From positions 34,284 to 40,890 of the forward strand of contig DCSN01000175.1 in the NCBI GenBank assembly GCA_002325645.1: a stretch of DNA of 6,607 nucleotides, in the 5' to 3' direction. Made by a program: the position numbers and the translations under genes. The stretch is from Pseudanabaena sp. UBA1465 (GTDB lineage: Bacteria; Cyanobacteriota; Cyanobacteriia; Pseudanabaenales; Pseudanabaenaceae). Shown here in pieces: positions 1-5,945 of this stretch. Every line of letters begins with the position of its first letter. Within the stretch, counting starts at the first letter, position 1. The notes beneath the pieces were generated by a model that saw only the letters and a program-made list of their open reading frames with translations, was not told the origin of the DNA and made no database searches.

Positions 1-2648
1 TCTACTTCTACAGTTGTATCTACAGAAACCGCGATCGCCACATCACCACTTTGAACTTCGACTTCTTCGATCTCTTCTTCCAATGCAGGTGGAACCAGAG
101 TCACACCGACGATCGCATCGGAAGCATCTAGTCTTTGCAGACGAACACCTCTGGCAGTGCGGGACTGACAGGCGATCGCGTCGGTACTCTGACGCATCAC
201 GATGCCGCGACTGGTGACAATCATCAGTTCGTTCTTGTCATCGACTAAACAGAGGGAAGCCAGTTGATCTTGCCCTGATTTAAACTTGGTGACACGCAAA
301 CCTTTACCAGCCCGCTTTTGAATACGGAACTGATTGACAGGAACCCGCTTACCGTAGCCGCCTCTAGTAACCACCAATACCCAAGGACCTTGAATTTTCT
401 CATTCTCAACTTCAGCCGCCTCAGTTTCCAGATTCTCATCTTCGTTCACTGTTACGGTCAAATCAAGATCTTCTTCAGAACCTTCAACTTCTTCGATTTC
501 CGCAAGTCCTGCGGGCAGAATATCCATGCTGACAATCTCATCATCACCTGTCAGACGCATCGACCTGACACCACGAGTATCGCGTCCCATCGGGCGCAAC
601 TGCTCATGGTCAGTACGGAAGCGGATTGACATTCCCTGACGGGAACCGACAATAATTGTGTTATCGGCTTTGGCACGACGTACCCAACGTAATAGATCAC
701 CTTCTTCAAGGGCGATCGCAATCAATCCATTAGAACGAATATTGGCGAAAGCAGGAAGCTTAGTTTTTTTGATATAGCCGCCAGCCGTGAGCATTACCAG
801 ATATTCATCTTCGCTGAATTCGCTAATCGGTAATACGGTGGTGATTTTCTCGTCGGCAGTGATTGGCAATAACTGCACGACCGCCGTACCCCGCGCCGCT
901 CGACTTGATTCTGGTACTTCGTAAGCTTTGACTCCATAGACCTTACCGCGATCGGTAAAGAAGAGAACCTTATCATGACTACGACAGGCAAAGAAATGGG
1001 CGATCGCATCATCATCCTTGACATTGGCGCTTGCCTTGCCCCGTGTAGCGCGATTTTGGGCTGTAAAGGTATCCACAGGCATTCGCTTAATGTAGCCCTG
1101 TTGCGTGACCATCACAATTGTCTCGCGATTGGCAATCAAATCCGCAGTGTCAATATCCCCTTCATTGGGAAGGATACGGGTGCGGCGAGGTGTTGCAAAT
1201 TCGGCTTTGATCGCTTCTAATTCTTCACGGGTGATGGTGAGAATGCGATCGCGATTAGCCAGAATATGTTCTAAATCAGCAATCTTAGCAACTAGCTGAT
1301 CATGCTCGTCATGGATCTTATCGGCATCTTGAGCCGTTAAGCGGCGCAGTTGCATCGCCAAAATCGCATCGGCTTGAGCTTCCGAAAGTCCGTAGTTCTC
1401 AACTAATCCTGCTTTGGCGGCGGCACTATCATCGGCTCCCCGAATCAGCGCAATTACGGCATCAAGATGATTAAGCGCAATCAATAAACCTTGTAAGAGA
1501 TGATCGCGTTCCTGAGCCTTCTTCAATTCGTATTGAGTACGGCGCGTAATCACTTCATAACGGAAGTCGAGGAATACTTGCAAAGCATGGCGCAGAGTCA
1601 GCGTAATCGGTTCGCCATCAACTAGGGCAAGCATATTGCAACTGAAGTTCGACTGTAGAGGTGTGGCTTTGTAGAGGTTGTTTAGCACCACCTTGGGATA
1701 GGCATCGCGCTTGAGTTCAATCACTAAACGCATTCCATCGCGATCGCTTTCATCACGAATATCGGAAATACCATCAAGTTTTTTCTCATTGACCATCTCC
1801 GCAATTCTTTCAATTAAAGATGCTTTGTTAGTCTGATAAGGCATTTCCGTAATGATGATTGCCTCACGATCCTGTCGTCCCACTCCTGAAAGTGTTTCAA
1901 AACTCGCCACTGCCCGCATCGTAATCGAGCCGCGCCCACCAGTATAGGTTTCGCGAATGCCATCGGTTCCTAATACCAAAGCCCCCGTTGGGAAGTCAGG
2001 ACCGGGGATATATTGCATCAAGTCCAAATCACCGAGGCTAGGATCGGCAATGAGCGCCACTAGCCCATCCACCAACTCACCGAGGTTATGGGGTGGAATA
2101 TTCGTCGCCATCCCCACGGCAATCCCTGAGGAGCCATTAAGTAATAATTGGGGAATTCGCGCTGGCATGACTAGCGGCTCTTGTTGGGAACCGTCATAGT
2201 TATCGCCAAAGTTGACCGTATCGCGTTCAATATCTTGAATTAGCCCCGACTGAGCAATGCGGGTCAAGCGACATTCGGTATATCGCATCGCCGCAGGGGG
2301 ATCATTATCCACAGAACCAAAGTTGCCATGACCATCGACCATGCGATCGCGCATCGAAAAGTCCTGCGCCATCCGTACCAGTGCTTCATACACAGCCGTA
2401 TCGCCGTGAGGGTGATATTTACCAATTACGTCACCGACGACACGGGCGCATTTCCGAAACGGGCGATCGGCGCTCAAACCCAACTCGTGCATAGCGTAGA
2501 GAATGCGACGGTGTACAGGTTTGAGTCCATCACGGGCATCGGGTAGGGCGCGACCAACGATCACGCTCATGGCATATTCCAGATACGATCGCGACATTTC
2601 GCCGCGCAGGTCTGTGGGGATAATGCGATCTTCTAAGGTTTCAGTCAT
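1..2648 (-). CDS. gyrA: DNA gyrase subunit A, 3' end cut by window edge
   Basis: GyrA is the DNA-cleaving and DNA-wrapping subunit of the A2B2 gyrase that introduces negative supercoils. The reverse strand reads 882 codons without a stop. The N-terminus starts MTETLEDRIIPTDLRGEMSR, followed by the winged-helix segment with HPHGDTAVYE at 79-88 (quinolone region; Thr84 and Glu88 occupy the E. coli Ser83 and Asp87 positions). Catalytic Tyr123 lies in AAMRYTE. The coiled-coil/tower region follows, then a C-terminal beta-pinwheel opening with a degenerate GyrA box, QNRATRGKA, at 531-539. A second box-like motif, QKRAGKG, is at 777-783. An acidic insert occupies 717-750 and the visible end is again acid-rich (LEEEIEEVEV). 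The ATG at 2648 is the first possible start, because an in-frame TAG lies two codons upstream at 2654-2652. The gene is rich in HIP1 sites, as expected for a resident core gene. Identification is very secure; only the last residues are missing. Confidence 0.98.
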   Translation of the reverse strand, partial: MTETLEDRIIPTDLRGEMSRSYLEYAMSVIVGRALPDARDGLKPVHRRILYAMHELGLSADRPFRKCARVVGDVIGKYHPHGDTAVYEALVRMAQDFSMRDRMVDGHGNFGSVDNDPPAAMRYTECRLTRIAQSGLIQDIERDTVNFGDNYDGSQQEPLVMPARIPQLLLNGSSGIAVGMATNIPPHNLGELVDGLVALIADPSLGDLDLMQYIPGPDFPTGALVLGTDGIRETYTGGRGSITMRAVASFETLSGVGRQDREAIIITEMPYQTNKASLIERIAEMVNEKKLDGISDIRDESDRDGMRLVIELKRDAYPKVVLNNLYKATPLQSNFSCNMLALVDGEPITLTLRHALQVFLDFRYEVITRRTQYELKKAQERDHLLQGLLIALNHLDAVIALIRGADDSAAAKAGLVENYGLSEAQADAILAMQLRRLTAQDADKIHDEHDQLVAKIADLEHILANRDRILTITREELEAIKAEFATPRRTRILPNEGDIDTADLIANRETIVMVTQQGYIKRMPVDTFTAQNRATRGKASANVKDDDAIAHFFACRSHDKVLFFTDRGKVYGVKAYEVPESSRAARGTAVVQLLPITADEKITTVLPISEFSEDEYLVMLTAGGYIKKTKLPAFANIRSNGLIAIALEEGDLLRWVRRAKADNTIIVGSRQGMSIRFRTDHEQLRPMGRDTRGVRSMRLTGDDEIVSMDILPAGLAEIEEVEGSEEDLDLTVTVNEDENLETEAAEVENEKIQGPWVLVVTRGGYGKRVPVNQFRIQKRAGKGLRVTKFKSGQDQLASLCLVDDKNELMIVTSRGIVMRQSTDAIACQSRTARGVRLQRLDASDAIVGVTLVPPALEEEIEEVEVQSGDVAIAVSVDTTVEV
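399..500 (-). other. Acidic insert in GyrA C-terminal domain
   Basis: This stretch codes for GyrA residues 717-750. By my count 16 of these 34 residues are Glu or Asp, and none is basic before Lys751. It lies between pinwheel blade motifs: a blade ends near SMDILPAGL and the next starts near GPWVLVVTRGGYGK. An acidic loop would repel DNA near the wrapping surface. Acidic tails of other GyrA proteins are known to tune wrapping, but applying that here is inference. Confidence 0.7.
2586..2626. repeat. 41-bp sequence duplicated exactly at 6133-6173 (source copy in gyrA)
   Basis: Plus-strand bases 2586-2626 are identical, base for base and in the same orientation, to 6133-6173. Here they are the complement of gyrA codons 8 (part) to 21, encoding the IIPTDLRGEMSRS region. 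The left end of the match lies in the HIP1-like core CGATCGCG and the right end in TAATGC. Since this copy is inside an intact conserved gene, it must be the source. Confidence 0.95.
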
Positions 2649-2660
2649 ACGCTAATCAAA

Positions 2661-2669
2661 TTCTCCTTG
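2661..2669 (-). promoter_or_regulatory. gyrA ribosome binding site
   Basis: The reverse strand reads CAAGGAGAA. The AAGGAG core lies 14 nt upstream of the gyrA ATG, slightly long but the only Shine-Dalgarno-like element present. It supports the start at 2648. Confidence 0.6.
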
Positions 2670-2674
2670 CATGG

Positions 2675-2718
2675 CTTGGTAACGCTTGACCAATTGGCGA
2701 TCGGCAAAAATTACCAAG
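2675..2718 (-). promoter_or_regulatory. Inverted repeat in gyrA leader
   Basis: CTTGGTAA (2675-2682) and TTACCAAG (2711-2718) are perfect 8-bp inverted arms. They enclose 28 nt that include the palindrome CCAATTGG (2690-2697) and CGATCG. If transcription starts below the TATAAT box at 2733-2728, the whole structure lies in the mRNA leader just upstream of the ribosome binding site. It could be an RNA hairpin or a protein site; it lacks the U-run of a terminator. Confidence 0.4.
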
Positions 2719-2727
2719 TGTCTTACT

Positions 2728-2733
2728 ATTATA
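2728..2733 (-). promoter_or_regulatory. Candidate gyrA promoter -10 box
   Basis: The reverse strand has a perfect TATAAT, which would start transcription near 2721 and give a leader of about 70 nt. No good -35 hexamer is present at 16-18 nt; the nearest match, TTGCAA, is only 13 nt away. This suggests gyrA has its own promoter rather than depending only on read-through from the Argonaute-side genes. Confidence 0.5.
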
Positions 2734-2770
2734 AGGCTTTGCGGGTTTGCAAGGGATTTTAGTATGCCAT

Positions 2771-2983
2771 TTAGACCACCAGTTTCTGAACTCCAATGAA
2801 TTCAGTAAAAGTTTCTTCTGCAATTTCTTCAAGACACATTTCAATGACTTCTCGCATATTTAGCATTAGTTCATCAATGGTGTCTCCTTGGCTATAACAG
2901 GCGCGAAGTTGTGGAACTTCACCAATGTAAACTCCATCTTCATCTCTTTCGATGACTACATAAAACTCTTTCCCTTTCATCAT
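2771..2983 (-). CDS. HicB-like antitoxin, without HicA partner
   Basis: This is a 70-residue protein of the short HicB type. In two-gene HicAB modules, HicB neutralises the mRNA-cleaving toxin HicA. The N-terminal strand YVVIERDEDGVYIGEVPQL followed by a Cys-containing turn (LRACYSQGDT) and the helix IDELMLNMREVIEMCLEEI is the typical partial RNase-H-like HicB fold. It ends FIGVQKLVV. The start is one of two tandem ATGs (2983 or 2980); AGGA on the reverse strand lies 8 nt upstream of the first. No HicA-like double-stranded-RNA-binding ORF lies on either side. Immediately after the stop comes ATG GCA TAC TAA, too short to be a gene. The gene lies between the VapB-like gene (60 nt upstream) and gyrA (122 nt downstream). 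It is either an orphan regulator or the survivor of a broken module. The family call is good; an antitoxin role here is inferred. Confidence 0.8.
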   Translation of the reverse strand: MMKGKEFYVVIERDEDGVYIGEVPQLRACYSQGDTIDELMLNMREVIEMCLEEIAEETFTEFIGVQKLVV

Positions 2984-3005
2984 TGTGTTTTTCCTATAAT
3001 TCTAA

Positions 3006-3062
3006 TTATGGTAATAGCTCTAAGTATTCGATACCTTCAGGTCTAATGATAAAGTAGTTCAT
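3006..3062 (-). other. 18-codon ORF overlapping the VapB-like gene's end
   Basis: A small ORF starts at an ATG inside the last codons of the VapB-like gene, in another frame. It encodes MNYFIIRPEGIEYLELLP and ends with TAA at 3008-3006. The ATG position is where a VapC-type toxin would normally start, overlapping its antitoxin. The peptide does not resemble a PIN-domain N-terminus (no hydrophobic strand followed by an Asp). It may be a remnant of a replaced toxin or plain chance; coding status is uncertain. Confidence 0.25.
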
Positions 3063-3255
3063 CTACTCGTTCAGAGAGATCGGACATGCCGCTTTTGCCC
3101 ATACCAACACATTTAGGCAACTTCTTTTTATTATTCACAACATAAAGTTGGATTGCTTCTTGAATAATTTCCGAAGGTGTTTTTCCTCCTTGTACTGATA
3201 GTTGCTCAAGGATTTGCTCGGTTTCTTGGGGAAGATATATAACTGTAGGTTTCAT
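3043..3255 (-). CDS. VapB/CopG-like ribbon-helix-helix antitoxin
   Basis: This 70-residue protein begins MKPTVIYLPQETEQILEQLS, a short beta strand followed by a helix. The second helix is TPSEIIQEAIQLYVV, together forming a ribbon-helix-helix DNA-binding fold. The C-terminal GMGKSGMSDLSERVDELLYH is the toxin-binding tail seen in many VapB-type antitoxins, which normally neutralise PIN-domain RNases and repress their own operon. I place the start at ATG 3255 because GGAG (complement of 3265-3268) lies 9 nt upstream. A longer reading from TTG 3270 would overlap the Argonaute gene and bypass that site. The gap to the Argonaute stop codon is 4 nt, so the two are probably one transcript. No toxin gene follows: downstream are an 18-codon ORF and then the HicB-like gene. 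It could be an orphan antitoxin, or a regulator of the Argonaute operon. Confidence 0.8.
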   Translation of the reverse strand: MKPTVIYLPQETEQILEQLSVQGGKTPSEIIQEAIQLYVVNNKKKLPKCVGMGKSGMSDLSERVDELLYH

Positions 3256-3259
3256 GAAT

Positions 3260-5458
3260 TTAGACTCCAATTAACTTCTCACGATTAAGATTTTGTAAAA
3301 TACTCATCTGTCCAATACGCTGAAACTCTTTGCTACTTTTATCTGCTAAATGCAGCACACAGGGTAGCCGAGAGGAACTATATCCACTGGCAGGGCTTAA
3401 TTTTGTTAAATGGTAAGTCTGTATAGCTAACAATTCTAAAGGTGAATTTCCATAGGTATGAACTACCCTCAAGGGTCGTACACTACCTCCTGCACGAGCC
3501 TGAGTTGTCACCAGTAAAAAAGATTTTTCATCTGGCATTAAAACCATAGTGCCAGAATCTGCATCGCGATAGACAATCTGATCGTCCTGAAGCTTTTCGC
3601 GTCCCATTCTACCACCACCACTTTTTCGTACCCCAATTAGATCGACTTCAATATTCTCTTCTTTCAATTTATCGATTGTCTTATCAAATTCTCCATCTTG
3701 GACTAATCCATCGCGCATCAGCAATACACGCTTAGGAAAGCGTCCACTATGCTCTCGGAATCTAAGAATTAGTCGGGAAACTGTCTGCCACACTGCTTCA
3801 CCAGAAAAACTTTCACCTCTCTGGACATCAGGGATTTCCCAACCTAAACTCTGTCCATCTGATAGTACCGCAAATGCAGAAGTTCCATAATATAATTCTC
3901 GATTTGTGCCAGTATCAAATCCAATCACTAAATCTGCTGCTTGTGGATGCTCAATTGGTTGTAGGCGAACAGGTTGCCAGCCAGCTTTTGCTAATAACCC
4001 TAAAACAACATTCATTGCTTTATAAACATCATCTTTAGGAGTAGGTATCATAAATTGGGTTGCAATTCCCGCTTTCAAAGCCTCAATGCGAATCTTTTGT
4101 TTGAGTGAACTCGACAGTCGAGGAGAGACTACTAAAATAGTCTGCACACCAGCCTTTGCCCATTCTTGCCAAAAAATTTGGCGCTCAAGATCACCTTTAG
4201 GCATTTTATCTTCTGTCTTAGGTTTGCCTAACCTAATCTCTGCTTCACTTTTTCTTGCAATCTCTCTTAAACAGTCTTCAACTAACTGTGGATATTTTTC
4301 TGATTGATTTGCTAGATTTAAACAGCCAAATTTAAGTTCGCCAACTCTGACACAGCCTTTAGATTTAACATCAGCAGTTCTATTAACAGAACCTGTATGT
4401 CCATAAAGCTTTGCGTCTGTCAATGTGTAGCCTTTTACTCTAATTGGCTGAGGATCTACATCTGATTTGTAGATTCTAGATACAATGTTAGCTACTGCTT
4501 TCTGAGATTCCCCCAATCGGTTAGATACAGATTTTCTGATGTATTTAAATACTCCTTGAGCTTTGCTTTTTTCCTCAAAATCTGGAGAATGGTCAGAAAT
4601 GTAAGTCAACATTCCCATCGTTAAGCTTGGTTCAAGGCGAGTGGATAAATGAGGCGTTAGCTGATCACTGCGATAACCATTAGCGCTTTTAACATAAACA
4701 ACACGAGATCCCCTGATTTGATCTTCAGTTGCGCCTGCTTCCTTGAGATGATATTCAGCCAAACTTTGTCCAGAATGTGGAAGCTTCAAGGAATCGGGAG
4801 TTTCTTCAGAATCACTGACATAGCGCCAAGTTTTGCAATTTCCATACTTATCTTGGTAAGTGTTATGAACATAATCAATGGGGCAGTCAGGGTATTGATT
4901 TTGCCATTCATGCAATGTCCAAGGAGTAAAGAATTTGTAATGAAGATCAACTTCTAGAAATAAATTGCCACAAGCACTAATAATTACATCTATTCTTCTG
5001 CCCTTGTGAACTTCCCATCCATTGCCAAACTTTTCGATTCCATTTTCTTTGACCCACCAAATTAAGCCCCCATCCGCAGCATTTTCAACATCAGTTTTAC
5101 CCCATTTTTTTAAATTGATAGATAGAAATTTGCGTTCTAATTTTTCAAGGATTTTCTGCTCATTGTTATCGCTAGGCTTAAAAATTTTTTCTGCATTTAG
5201 TTGAATTTCCCAATCATCAGTTTTTAATTTATCGGTGCTAACTGGTTGTTTGGTAATGATTTTATTGCCGAACTGAGTTGCAGGTACTCCAAGCTTGTAA
5301 CAGACATTGCCGATCGCTTTAAATTCTTGACCAGATTCAGGGGTTTCTACAAAATTACAGGTATATTCATAAACTTTGCGATCATCCTCAGACAACTCTT
5401 TGATCCAAAATTGATTGAGGATTGCTTGAGTTTCTTGAAGATTAGCCAGAATATCCAT
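3260..5458 (-). CDS. ago: Prokaryotic Argonaute, long-A type, probably catalytically active
   Basis: This 732-residue protein has the size and order of a long Argonaute: N domain (about 1-110), linker 1, PAZ (about 165-280), linker 2, MID (about 370-505) and PIWI (about 506-732). Such proteins use short guides, mostly DNA in cyanobacterial relatives, to bind and cut complementary DNA. The PIWI tetrad is visible: Asp515 in VIGFDTG, Glu549 in QRGESFSG (34 residues on either side to the Asp positions, better placed than Glu554), Asp583 in LLMRDG and Asp706 in LHLADKSS. In MID, Lys453, Arg457, Gln468 and Lys491 are candidate 5'-phosphate contacts by spacing. The chain ends in a hydrophobic Val732, as in Thermus Ago, where the terminal carboxylate holds the guide-end metal. 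The ATG start has a weak GGGA 8 nt upstream. No fused or adjacent nuclease, helicase or Sir2 gene is seen. The gene lacks HIP1 octamers and is more AT-rich than gyrA. Family call very secure; activity inferred from residues. Confidence 0.95.
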   Translation of the reverse strand: MDILANLQETQAILNQFWIKELSEDDRKVYEYTCNFVETPESGQEFKAIGNVCYKLGVPATQFGNKIITKQPVSTDKLKTDDWEIQLNAEKIFKPSDNNEQKILEKLERKFLSINLKKWGKTDVENAADGGLIWWVKENGIEKFGNGWEVHKGRRIDVIISACGNLFLEVDLHYKFFTPWTLHEWQNQYPDCPIDYVHNTYQDKYGNCKTWRYVSDSEETPDSLKLPHSGQSLAEYHLKEAGATEDQIRGSRVVYVKSANGYRSDQLTPHLSTRLEPSLTMGMLTYISDHSPDFEEKSKAQGVFKYIRKSVSNRLGESQKAVANIVSRIYKSDVDPQPIRVKGYTLTDAKLYGHTGSVNRTADVKSKGCVRVGELKFGCLNLANQSEKYPQLVEDCLREIARKSEAEIRLGKPKTEDKMPKGDLERQIFWQEWAKAGVQTILVVSPRLSSSLKQKIRIEALKAGIATQFMIPTPKDDVYKAMNVVLGLLAKAGWQPVRLQPIEHPQAADLVIGFDTGTNRELYYGTSAFAVLSDGQSLGWEIPDVQRGESFSGEAVWQTVSRLILRFREHSGRFPKRVLLMRDGLVQDGEFDKTIDKLKEENIEVDLIGVRKSGGGRMGREKLQDDQIVYRDADSGTMVLMPDEKSFLLVTTQARAGGSVRPLRVVHTYGNSPLELLAIQTYHLTKLSPASGYSSSRLPCVLHLADKSSKEFQRIGQMSILQNLNREKLIGV
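3265..3268 (-). promoter_or_regulatory. Ribosome binding site deciding the VapB-like start
   Basis: GGAG on the reverse strand lies inside the last codons of the Argonaute gene, 9 nt before ATG 3255. It favours the ATG over the upstream TTG at 3270, which it overlaps, and suggests translational coupling with the Argonaute gene. Confidence 0.7.
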
Positions 5459-5496
5459 ATAATCATCCCAAATTGTTGATAATCCTAAAATATCAC

Positions 5497-5502
5497 ATTA
5501 TA
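5497..5502 (-). promoter_or_regulatory. Candidate Argonaute promoter -10 box
   Basis: The reverse strand reads TATAAT within GCTATAATGTG, 38 nt upstream of the Argonaute ATG. This predicts transcription starting near 5490 and a leader of about 30 nt. The -35 region is weak (AACTGC or CAACTG near 5520-5525), so activation or low expression is possible. Confidence 0.5.
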
Positions 5503-5538
5503 GCTACAAAAATTAATTGCAGTTGTTCACTGGATTTC

Positions 5539-5582
5539 GTGTTTAAGCGATCGCCCTCACGACAGATTTTTAGAGCGATCGC
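5539..5582. repeat. HIP1-bracketed direct repeat, copy 1
   Basis: Two GCGATCGC octamers with starts exactly 28 nt apart (5547 and 5575) enclose CCTCACGACAGATTTTTAGA. The 44-nt unit, beginning with GTGT, matches 6096-6139 at 36 positions with no gaps. Because HIP1 is self-complementary, the octamers can pair; here the stem extends to 10 bp (AAGCGATCGC with GCGATCGCTT, 5545-5584). It lies between the divergent Argonaute and FitA-like genes. Confidence 0.7.
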
Positions 5583-5618
5583 TTTACGCTTCTTGCCCCA
5601 CTATTCCAAGTTAACCCA

Positions 5619-5627
5619 TGCTATCAT
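5619..5627 (+). promoter_or_regulatory. Candidate extended -10 promoter of the FitA-like gene
   Basis: TGCTATCAT is an extended -10 element (TGn followed by TATCAT, five of six matches to TATAAT). Transcription would begin near 5634, giving a leader of 18 nt or less. This fits the lack of any Shine-Dalgarno sequence. It overlaps the left arm of the inverted repeat at 5623-5653, so binding there would block it. Confidence 0.4.
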
Positions 5628-5653
5628 TGCCATCAATCAATGATGGCAATGAT
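5623..5653. promoter_or_regulatory. Perfect 13-bp inverted repeat over start codons (putative operator)
   Basis: ATCATTGCCATCA (5623-5635) and TGATGGCAATGAT (5641-5653) are exact reverse complements separated by ATCAA. The element covers the candidate -10 box and all four candidate ATGs (5640, 5643, 5649, 5652). Ribbon-helix-helix antitoxins such as FitA are known to bind palindromes in their own promoters, so autoregulation is the natural reading. It could equally form an RNA hairpin that hides the start. Confidence 0.65.
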
Positions 5654-5945
5654 GGCTAATATTACGATTCGGAATTTAGATGATGCGCTCAAGGTAAAAC
5701 TGCGGATTAGAGCAGCACGGTTGGGGCGTTCTATGGAAGAAGAGGTGCGGGTGATTCTCAAAGAGGCTCTTTCTCAAGAAGATACTCCTAAGAGCCTTGG
5801 TGAGTCTATTCATCAGCGCTTTGCAAATTTAGGTGGATTTGATTTGCCCTCAATTGAGAGAGAACCAATTCGCGATCGCAACTTATTCGAGTGCGGCGGC
5901 TCTGGAATATGCAAAGTTAGCTTCATTGCGGCGACAAATTGGTAA
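5652..5945 (+). CDS. FitA-like ribbon-helix-helix antitoxin with frameshifted tail
   Basis: MANITIRNLDDALKVKLRIR followed by AARLGRSMEEEVRVILKEAL is the FitA/VapB-type ribbon-helix-helix domain (residues 1-45), which dimerises and binds the operator of its own toxin-antitoxin pair. SLGESIHQRFANLGGFDLPSIEREPIR (to residue 74) is the usual toxin-binding C-terminus. The coding sequence then runs into a HIP1 site (5872-5879), and residues 76-97 are the wrong reading frame of the toxin fragment, giving a 22-residue junk tail rich in Cys and Gly. I start at 5652 because family similarity begins there; ATGs at 5640, 5643 and 5649 are possible, and none has a ribosome binding site. The tail could weaken folding, but the DNA-binding part is intact, so the protein may still repress. 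Family call good; function after fusion unknown. Confidence 0.75.
   Translation: MANITIRNLDDALKVKLRIRAARLGRSMEEEVRVILKEALSQEDTPKSLGESIHQRFANLGGFDLPSIEREPIRDRNLFECGGSGICKVSFIAATNW

Noticed and set aside
235..274. GyrA Thr84/Glu88 as quinolone-resistance substitutions
   Set aside because: Coordinates here are in codons of the gene's far end only for reference; the residues lie at about 2385-2399. Thr and Glu are normal wild-type residues at these positions in many bacteria, so no resistance is implied.
14..2546. Several plus-strand ORFs of 60-103 codons opposite gyrA
   Set aside because: They are antisense shadows of a conserved, unbroken gyrA reading frame; their peptides show no family resemblance.
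2656..2844. A 62-codon minus-strand ORF spanning the HicB-like 3' end and gyrA leader, considered as a HicA remnant
   Set aside because: No HicA-like motif is visible (no conserved His in a SHHxY-type context), it lies in another frame across HicB and it covers the gyrA promoter.
3256..3270. TTG start at 3270 for the VapB-like gene
   Set aside because: It overlaps the GGAG ribosome binding site and the Argonaute stop; ATG 3255 has ideal spacing and begins where family similarity begins.
4086..5479. Plus-strand ORFs opposite the Argonaute gene
   Set aside because: Antisense shadows; the minus-strand Argonaute frame is continuous with all domains and motifs.
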